A stretch of DNA of 64,000 nt. Source: Glycine soja (Eukaryota; Streptophyta; Magnoliopsida; Fabales; Fabaceae). Shown here piece after piece: positions 55,630-64,000 of the stretch. Numbering within the stretch: the stretch's first letter is position 1; each line of letters begins with the position of its first letter. The notes beneath the pieces were generated by a model that saw nothing but the letters and a program-made list of their open reading frames with translations, did no database searches and had not been told where the DNA came from. Location: positions 40,276,038 through 40,340,037 of the forward strand of contig NC_041002.1 in NCBI RefSeq assembly GCF_004193775.1, in the 5' to 3' direction. The translations under genes and the position numbers were made by a program.

Positions 55630-56391
55630 TACATGATGAAGTTGATTTGGTTTGTAGTGCTTGGCAATCACATACTGAATCAGTCAATTATTTGTTTTTA
55701 TCTTGCTTGGTTGCTAGTCATATGTGGCTACTTGGTTGCTCTAGGGTATCCCCAACCTTCTCTATACGGTTCTTCACGGGGACTTAGAAGGCCACTTCAG
55801 GCAATTCTCTGGTGTTGTTCCCTGCAAGAAAAAGAGAGAGATATGGAAGATCATCTGGTGTGCAATCGTTTATTGTATCTAGAAGATTAGGAACAATTCC
55901 ATCTTTAATGGTATGGCAATGGATGTGTGGATAAACTTAAGGATGATATTAAATTCCATGGATGGTTCTGGTTGCATATATAGTTTATTGAAATGGTTTC
56001 AATTGGTAAATGTTTGTTGCCAAGTAGAACGGGTGTTCTGATGCGGGTTGATGGTCGATGGGTAATATATATATGGTATTGTGGTGATTGCTGAGAATCT
56101 TGTTTTGTTGAAAATCGGGATTAGGAAGTTGAGATAGCAAAGTAAAGTGAGCACAGGTAACACAGAGTTATAAATTTAACCTTGTTAGGCTTCTGTATTC
56201 GAGGGAGGGCATTTCATGCAAGAACATATAATGTGGATAGCTGTGGTTATTGGTGGTTATCTAGTATTTCTATTTGCTTTTGATCGAAATACAACATAAC
56301 CTCCTCAAAGATTTTCTACTTTCGGTACCTCTGGTACCTTGCCCCTAATAATATATATTTAATTTTGCTAACAAAAAAAAATAAACTAAGG
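55630..56391 (+). mobile_element. LINE 3' end and poly(A) tail
   Basis: Decayed coding end and 3' untranslated region. The tail 'ggtaccttgcccctaataat...ttttgctaac' with nine A at about 56375-56384 is the usual 3' end of this LINE class. The neighbouring target duplication was not resolved. Confidence 0.65.
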
Positions 56392-58486
56392 AAGTGGTTC
56401 TTAAGGCTGTTGCTATTTTTGTTCTTGCGATTGTTGTGGTTGTTGGTGCTATGGAACCAGGTATTGAAGAAAAGCCATCATTGGTGCCAATAAAGCTTGG
56501 AAATTATGATAAAAGCTTAAGCCCGGTTCTTCTACTTTAGCAAGAGTCACCACTTCACTTTCAGGTGCAGCAACAGAAATGGGTTCAGCATATAAGGTTT
56601 CAGGTGGAGGAGAAGGTGACTTAGGTGGTTGATCCTGGGATTGTGAAATTTCAATCATACCAGATTGATCCTTAGCTTGTTGTGCTTCAGGCGTAGAAGG
56701 AGAAAATCTTGCTTCTATTGGATTCTATTTGTTTTCTCAGTCAAACAAGGTAGTCAAGATTCCATAGACTATGCCTTAATCTACACCATGGTTCTTCCTC
56801 ACCCACCAAGAAAGTGTAGTCATAGTATAAGAGAAATGACATGTTCTCAATGGAGGCAAGGTCCAGGAGCTGTTGGACGTAGTCTCTATTTCTTCCTTCT
56901 CCTTCTCAAACAAGTTGGACTTAGAAGTCTCCTTTAGAGATTCATGGTGTTGTCACCAAAATTTTCATCCATCCTCCTCATCATACTCCTTTGTTCACCT
57001 AGTCTTGTTCCAATCTGCTTGATATAGCTCCAAGTATCGTTGGAACTCGACTTTGGTTCTTGTGGCATTTACACCTCTTTAGGTTTTTTCCTTTTCTTCT
57101 TGTTGAGGTCAATGATTGATGGGCTTGGACAAATCCATAAATAAGTTATGTTCCTCCATTTTTCTCAAAATCTTTTAGGAGTCATTAATTCTTGATGCAA
57201 TACCATAAATAATTTTTATATGAAGTTCTATGGCTACTAACTCTTAATCGATTCTAAAGGTCCCTCATAGTGTATCTATTATAAAGGTAATCCTATATTA
57301 CTTGAGTAATCAATTTAGAGTCTTAAGGGATTGATACTATGTAACTTTTCAATCCAAAACTTCAATACCGCAAAAGCACATCAAAGCTTCCAAAAAGGGG
57401 TCTTAAACGACTATTTTAACCTCCTTTCATTTCCAAATTTTAGGGGTATGTTGTACTATTTAATCAGGCACTAAATTTTCATCATTTTATACACTTTTAC
57501 ACAAAAATATTCCTATTGTAGGCACAAAACCGAAACAGGGCAGCAGTTCACTGTTTTGCATTTTAGCTTGTTCTAACCACACTAACCAATCATTTGGTCT
57601 CCAAACTTTGCCCCAATTATCCCTTATCAAATCAATACATTTTCATCAATTAAAATTACAATGATCACATGAAAGTGTCAACAAATTTCTGCGGCAACAG
57701 TGGCCACATTTGGTCCCATTATAACATTCCAAAAAAGGGTCAAATCATGCTCAAACACACAAATCAATTGGCACACACATAGGAAATGATGTTAGGCATA
57801 TAATAATCACTAGACCATTAAATATGCAATTTTATAGGCACATACTCAACCGGGCAGCAACATGACGATTTACAAATTAATACACCATTTCCATACATCA
57901 AGCAATGGTTTTTACATCTCCAAATGACACAGACACTCTCCAAAATCATTTCCAACACAAAGGTATGCAAACTCAAGAATTTTATAAGTTTCAAGGCACA
58001 TGAAAATGAAGTTGAAGTGTATCAAAATTGCAAATCCCGTAACACAAAAGTGACACAAAAACATGTCAAAACAACATTTTCCAACTCCAAACACTCAAAT
58101 AAACACCCTAGGTTAGGGTATGGAATCCCCAACCTCTCCAACATAAAAGACACCAATTTTAAGCCTTAAAATTACAAAATACCCACAGTTACAAACATTG
58201 GCAGCAGGAGCAAAAATTGCACGGAAGGAAAAAGGGGTTCTCAAGCTTCCAAAAATCATGGATACAAATTCAATAAATTAAAAAATAAATTGGTTTAATA
58301 TAGTACTCAAAACAAGTATTATCAATGGACGACAATACTTTATCAGGACTCATTAACTTATGCCTTGCAAATTTATATTTCGGCATTAAGACGTAAAGCC
58401 TAAACAATGACCGAATTTGGAAAATGGGGCATTTAGAAAGAAGATAGCATCATGGCTTCACTTACTTGCACACTCGCTTTAAATCA
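56392..58486. other. Unassigned stretch
   Basis: No gene family recognised. A minus-strand open frame at 56449-56658 is proline-rich (KSPSPPPETLYAEP) and might be an exon fragment, but nothing supports it further. The part 57400-58250 is AT-rich and non-coding. Confidence 0.4.
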
Positions 58487-58955
58487 CTAACGGCCCCATC
58501 TTAAAGTTGCATAAGTTTGTCCTCTGAGGGTTACATATTCAAGATACAGATGAGGAAAGATCAAACAAAGAATTTTATGGACAAGTTGCCAATACAATAT
58601 CCTCTATTGCTTCCAAATCAACAATGGACCAAAAACAATTCCATGGTCAAAACCCAATCCCATTTCGATACTGATAAGATTTTAATTAACGGTACAAGTT
58701 AACCTTTCAAATTTTGGTTGAGGCAACACGCTTGGCTCTTTTCTATTTGGTTTTTTAGTCAACAAGGACCATATAGCTCATCATTGCCTTCAAAGGAAGA
58801 AGCCAGAGATGACAGAAGTTGGGTACTTGTTAGAATCTTCCCCACCAAATGATTAAATGAGATTTAAATATGAAAGGAATGACAGACTTACAAGTTGCAT
58901 AGGAATTTTTCCACTCAAATATTTGTGTGAAAAGTCCAACACTTCCAATTGTGTT
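58487..58955 (-). pseudogene. LRR receptor-like protein pseudogene, 3' part
   Basis: Minus-strand translation gives TQLEVLDFSHKYLSGKIPMQ then LVSLSFLSYLNL, the last leucine-rich repeat. Frameshifted pieces of the juxtamembrane region follow (LTKKPNRKE, VLPQPKFERLTCT), then a membrane-segment remnant and a short basic tail LEYVTLRGQTYATLRWGR before a stop at 58487-58489. This layout, with no kinase, is that of Cf-type receptor-like proteins. It has frameshifts and stops. It continues the part at 61247-62064 across the LTR. Confidence 0.8.
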
Positions 58956-61246
58956 TGTGACACCCTTTATTCTGATATACAAATTTATATAATAAAATCT
59001 ATGGAAATGCAGAATTACAAAAAATGATTTTATCCAATAAACATAAAAGAGTTCATGTGGGTAAAAGGTTTACATTCGCGTTAATCACCAAATTAAAAAC
59101 TTATCAATTAAGGGTATGAAAATATTTCTGATTCAAAATAAGGTTGTCCAAAACTCTAGAGAATGAACTAAAGACATAACATGTGAAACAAAAAATGATA
59201 AAAACTACATGTTCAGAACTTCATGCAATTAATACAAAAACTCATGCCCCAATGTCACATCCTATCAAAGCATTATGTCCCAGCGTCCTTTAGCATGAGG
59301 TTCTTTAAAGTCATCTACCTAACCATCTGCTCTCATGAACACAAGATTTAAGATCATGATAGGATCTAAACACAAACAACACACAGGGAGTGAGTTATCA
59401 CATTCCTAAGCAGGTAGAGATAAATGAAAACACACACAAACACACACACATATAAGTATAATAAGCTCAACCTAGCCTAATTTGCATCATTTTACCACTC
59501 ATTGTGTAACATCACTTATCCCAAGGATTTATTCACAAAATCACATTCTACACCTTCACATTAATCACATGTTCAGAACATCACCTCACACTTACACAAT
59601 TCATTATTCACCATCACATAACAAGTCACAATGATCATTACATAGGTGTTAAGAAACATATACACTAAGATTCAATCCTATATGCAATGTGGTACCATGT
59701 CAGTGAAAAACCTTGTCGAGCGCCTAGGAGTACATGATAAGACAGACGACACACTGGTAAGTCAGGTCACTCTCACTAGGTAAAATCATAGGGATACCAG
59801 TCAGGGTTACTCCATTTTGCGAGAATGCTCCAACCATATGGGATCAGCATAGGCTTGAAGGAAAATTCAAACTGAGTGTATTTACCCTCAAGACCTACAC
59901 TCCGAAGAGTCCGTTAGGGCCTCTCCCTCCTAATTCGGGTCTAACCCAAAAAATATTTTAACACACAGACTCTATCTATGAACCATACAAAACACACGAC
60001 TCCTCAATTGTTCTCAAAATAATTTTAACTTGTTGCGCCTCAAAGTGATTAAACTCGTCGGGTTCCTACGGTGGAGCTCATCATAAAACTCGACGCGCAT
60101 TAACTCATCGCCCTTAAAGGGTCTTATAGTTATGTGATTGAATAGTTCATAACTTACAACTTAATGCACACAACATCTCAATACATGTGTGATCTCACAT
60201 AATCAACTTGTTACTTACCGTTCATCACACTTCCATGATCCGAAGACAACACATTATCATGTCTCATGCATCATATACAAGTCACACAATAATAATATTA
60301 ATATGTTATGTTCATATGACTAAACCCCTCAAAGAATTTCACATAATCATATCAAATCAAAGGAACCAAAATCATAGGTTCAAAAACACGAAAACACCAA
60401 GAGCACTCAATTTTATCAACCAATTCGCATCAAGGCATTTATTAACCCATTAAACATATCAATTTCATTACTATAATCATAAAGGCAGAATTACAATACA
60501 ATAAAAATCCCAAAATAAATCCTAATTTGATCCTCTAAGGATTCCTACACATGTTCATTTTAACCCCAATTGTGATAAACTCATGTCTTACCTCTAAGTG
60601 GGCTCACGTGAGTAGTCTGACAGTGATGGTGGCATCTCTAGTGGTTCCCTAAAATTCCTCAAGCTTTTCCTCTGATTGCTCTACTAGGGTTTTTTAGCGT
60701 TAGAGAAAAGGAGAAGGATTGAAGCCTCAATTTCACTATCTCTGTGCGAGGAGAATTTCTCTCTATACAAACATTATTTTGCAATTCCCAATGGTGGGCA
60801 TGTCCAAAAATGATTTTGGGAAGTGGTGTACAAATTTCGGAATGATCCAACTATTAACGAGTCTAAAATCATAGTTTTAATGGGACAGGTTTGAGTGTAT
60901 ACGAAAAAATAGATAGTTTTGGCAGAGGAAGAAGGGAGAATGAATTTGGGAGGAATTGACCTAATATATCTCTATTTATAACTAGGATACTCTAAGGCTA
61001 TTACTTACTATATTTTTCTTTATTTTATAAAATGGAACTCTATTTTACTCTTTTATTAAATAAATAACCAATTAAAACATCCCTTTATTTTCTAAAATAT
61101 CATTTTACTCTATTTATTTTCTAATATTATGAAACCCTTATTTTAATTAACAAAAACCCTTTCCTTTTATTTATTTATTTTCTAACAAATCTATTAATTT
61201 TTAAATAAAACTCTTTCTATTTATTTTACGAAAAATGGGATGTTAC
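58956..61246 (-). mobile_element. Family F LTR (minus strand), probably solo, inside the receptor-like gene
   Basis: On the minus strand it runs from TGTAACATCCC (61246) to AAAGGGTGTCACA (58956), about 2.3 kb. TATAAATAG lies on the minus strand at 60972-60981. Neither edge shows a primer site or polypurine tract, and the LRR gene reading continues on the two sides. A clean 5 bp duplication is not visible (AAGAA and AACAC flanks), so a small rearrangement is possible. Confidence 0.8.
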
Positions 61247-62064
61247 ATTCTTAAGTTATCTATCATTGATGGGATTTCACCAGATAAAGCATTGTTTGTC
61301 AAGTTGACAACATAGATTTCTTTGAAATTCAATAGCTCCCTTGGTATGTGTCCTTCAAAATGCTTGGACGAGAAATCAAAGGATGTGAAAATTGTTAAAA
61401 TTTTAACCAACTCTATTTGTAGACCTTTGCTAATAACTGTCACACTATCTTGATAATATAAATTGACAAAGGCACACTTTATAAACTTTGATTCATCTTC
61501 ATCTTTGTTATGCATTGTATATCTTTTCCATGTTGTAATTTAGTATTTCAAGATTGTCACACATCATCTTAAGCATGAAAGAATTGTTCTAGAAATTTTA
61601 TTCATGGAGAGATCAAGTACATGAAGAAATAAACCATTACAGAGGGAATCAGGGATGTTGCGATGCAAAGTATTGTTTGAAAGAGAGAGAAAATTTGCAT
61701 CAGACATGTAATTTCCAATATCCTTTGAGATGATAGAGCTAAATTTGTTTCTTGGAAATCCAAATCACATATTTATATATAAAAAAAAGGTATTGGCCCT
61801 TGAAGTTTATTGTAATGAAGGTCAAGGTATTCCAAGATGGAAGTATGATTCTGCAAAGGTCCTTCCAAATCAGTCAACAAATTGTGGGAAATATTGAGCA
61901 TTTGAAGATTTTGTAGTTTCCAAATCAATTGGGCACTATTCCTTGAATGTGGTTATTTGAAAGATCTAGAAAAAATAAGCTAGATTTGTTTCTCAAGAAA
62001 CCAGGGAATGTTTTCAATTTGTAGGATTCCAAGCTTAGTTCAGTTCAATGTTGGGAAAGGAAGA
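61247..62064 (-). pseudogene. LRR receptor-like protein pseudogene, 5' part
   Basis: Minus-strand reading gives decayed leucine-rich repeats (frameshifted NIPDSLCN, LHVLDLSMNKIS). An open stretch at 61243-61515 follows: YYQDSVTVISKGLQIELVKI, FTSFDFSSKHFEGHIPREL and VVNLTNNALSGEIPSMIDNL. YQDSVTV.KGL.ME.VKIL is the signature block before the last repeats of plant receptor-like proteins, which usually act in pathogen or peptide sensing at the plasma membrane. Upstream repeats and the signal peptide are missing because another LTR begins at 62065. Confidence 0.82.
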
Positions 62065-63369
62065 TGTAACATCCCATTTTTCATGAATTAAATTAAAAAG
62101 GTTTTTCATTTAAAATAAATAGAGTTTTAAAAAAATGATGAGGCTTTTGTAATTAAATAAATAGGAGAAATAATTTTATTAATTAAAATAATGATTTGAG
62201 AGAAAAAATAAGGTATTTTATTTATTCATTTGATAGGGAATAAAATAGAGTTCTTTTTTATAAAATAATAAAAATAAATAAATAGAGTAAATAATAAGTT
62301 GTAAGTACCCTAGCTATAAATAGAAACGTGTTAGGTCAGTTTTCACACTGATGATGCCTCCTCTTACTCTCAATTTCGTTTTTCCCTCTCCTCCCAAAAC
62401 CCTCTCTTTTTCCCGCATACCACCAAACCTATCTCAGAAAAACGACGATCTCAGACTCATTCATAATTGGATCGTCGTGAAAGTTAAGCACCAGGTTTGC
62501 AACTCAATTCTGAGCCTTCTAACCGTTGGGAATTAAGAAAAGATGTCGGAGTTAATAGAAATACCCTTCGCATTGTAACTTTTTCTTTCCCGTAGAAACC
62601 CATAACTATCTCAGAAAAACTATGATCCTGAACTTGTTAACCGTTGGATTGTCGTGAAATGTTGATATGTGGTTCGAGATTTAATTCATCACACCTTCAC
62701 CGTTGGGATTTACAAAAGAATGCCTCTGAACGGAGAAAGATGCATCGCACGTAGGACCATGGAATGGAGGCTTCAATCCCTTCTCCTTCTCTCTAACGTT
62801 TGGGAACCCTAACAGAGCAACCGGAGGAGGAGCTTTAGAGAGCACCAAAAATGCCACAATTGATAATGGAGAACGCTTGAGTGACTACATCGAGGTAAGG
62901 GATGAGTTATTCACAATTGGGGATTAGTGAGAACATGTGTAGGGATCCTTAGAGTATCAATTGGAATGGGTTTTGGGGTGTTTCCGTAATTTTTATTTTA
63001 TCCTTATAGTTATAACTGTGAATCATATATGTTTGATGAACCAGTTGATGTCCCAATGAGAAATTGTTGTGAAATTGATGTGTTCTTGTGTTGAGTGTGA
63101 ACCCTTAAAAAAATTGAGCTCTTTTTATTAACGTGAATTATATTCTAAATAATATTATTTAATGACTTATTTTATACAAATTATTATCTTGTTCTAATTT
63201 TTTTCCACGACGATGATCAACATGTTATGTGTATATATTTATTGTAATACTAAAATAATAAATTAAAGAAAGTTGTAAGGTTAATGCCTAGTGGTAATTT
63301 CTTTTGATGTAATATTAAATTAATTGTTATAAAAAATCTTTTGATTATAAATAATGTAGCTTGATTTAC

Positions 63370-63418
<49 letters not shown>

Positions 63419-64000
63419 TTGTGTCATGCAAATATGATTATTGTGTGACGTGTATATGAGTTATGAGGTGTAATAAATTATTATAATGATATTATCATAT
63501 TATTATGGAGATTGAGTAATACAAAGTGCAATGCGTTAATTTGTGAGATACATGTAAACATGAGATGATTGATTGTGACATTATGAGATGTTAAATTGTG
63601 GGCATGATATTTGGTTGTGAATAAGTGTGTGTGTTTAACACTTATGTGACAATAATTATGTTGTGAGTTGTGAATTATATAATAACCCGACCAGTGTTGA
63701 TATTGAGAAAATGTTTATGCGCAGTGTTAAAGAGAAAGTGTAGGTTTCCTATTTAGGAACCAATGTTAAATTGTAGCGCAATGTGTTGAACGTGTTTAAA
63801 ACACGAGTATGAGGTCGTGGGTATTATATAATTCATGAGCAGTGTCTATAAATTGAATTTGTGATGAATTGTGGAATAACATGTTGCTTTGAGATTATAA
63901 TATTGTTATTGAGATTGAGTATAAGTGCAAAAATCTGTGATATACATGTAAACATGTGATGGTGGATTGTGACATTATGAGATGTGAAATTGTGAACAAG
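62065..64000 (+). mobile_element. Family F LTR (plus strand), runs off the window
   Basis: Starts TGTAACATCCCATTTTTC with TATAAATAG at 62315-62323. It is the reverse complement of the F LTR at 58956-61246 in its first approximately 280 bases and shares 'gaggtaagggatgagtt' with 53990-54030. A (AT)n tract lies at 63373-63414. The right end is outside the window, so solo or full-length status is unknown. Confidence 0.75.
63373..63414. repeat. (AT)n microsatellite
   Basis: About 21 AT dinucleotides inside the right-hand family F LTR. Confidence 0.95.

Noticed and set aside
56449..56658. Proline-rich minus-strand frame as a host exon
   Set aside because: No start context, splice pattern or family match that I can defend; kept only as an unassigned stretch.

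Overview
The window looks like repeat-rich, pericentromere-type DNA from a legume, most likely soybean or a close Glycine relative. The reasons are the LTR families present (Copia and Ty3/gypsy LTRs full of the palindrome GGTAATCGATTACC, and Ogre/Tat-like LTRs starting TGTCATACCC with a TGGCGACTCC primer-binding site), an L1-type LINE, and a legume-style LRR receptor-like protein pseudogene. The species is inferred, not proven. I see no intact host gene, no tRNA or rRNA gene and no CRISPR. Nearly all coding sequence belongs to decayed retrotransposons.

Layout. 1-6664: a minus-strand element (family F) with its 3' LTR running off the left edge, a polypurine tract, a non-coding interior, an inserted Copia-type LTR with primer site, and an F-type LTR fragment at the right. 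6665-7871: unassigned flank with a short direct repeat and a possible MITE. 7872-51804: one nested complex five insertions deep. Element B (gypsy, internally deleted) has target duplication ctaat. Element C (Ogre/Tat-like) sits in B's 3' LTR beside the TATA box. Element D (Tekay/Del-like gypsy with gag, protease, RT, RNase H and integrase, target duplication catcg) sits in C's leader. Element E (Ogre/Tat-like, no pol seen, target duplication accgc) sits in D's pol between RNase H and integrase. A solo Copia LTR (target duplication tagga) sits in E. A further solo Ogre-like LTR interrupts B's gag-pol. 51805-56391: flank, then a 5'-truncated LINE split by an F-type LTR. 56392-58486: nothing recognised. 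58487-62064: a minus-strand LRR receptor-like protein pseudogene cut by one F-type LTR and truncated upstream by a second in opposite orientation, which runs to the window end.

How the parts relate. The nesting order gives relative age: B, then C, then D, then E, then the Copia solo LTR. D kept nearly all its reading frame. Its five in-frame stops can each be explained by one C-to-T change, as expected of methylated, silenced DNA. C and E carry gag but no recognisable pol and look non-autonomous.

The most unusual signal is in C and E. Their LTRs carry a conserved set of short stem-loops in the transcribed part. Their 3' non-coding regions carry tandem arrays whose repeat units each contain a short inverted repeat, and the two arms of that repeat change together from unit to unit (for example CACGAA/TTCGTG, CATGAA/TTCATG and CACAAA/TTTGTG). 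Tandem repeats in the 3' untranslated region of Tat/Ogre elements are a known phenomenon. The paired-arm covariation, and the same position holding unrelated units in C and E, deserve follow-up.
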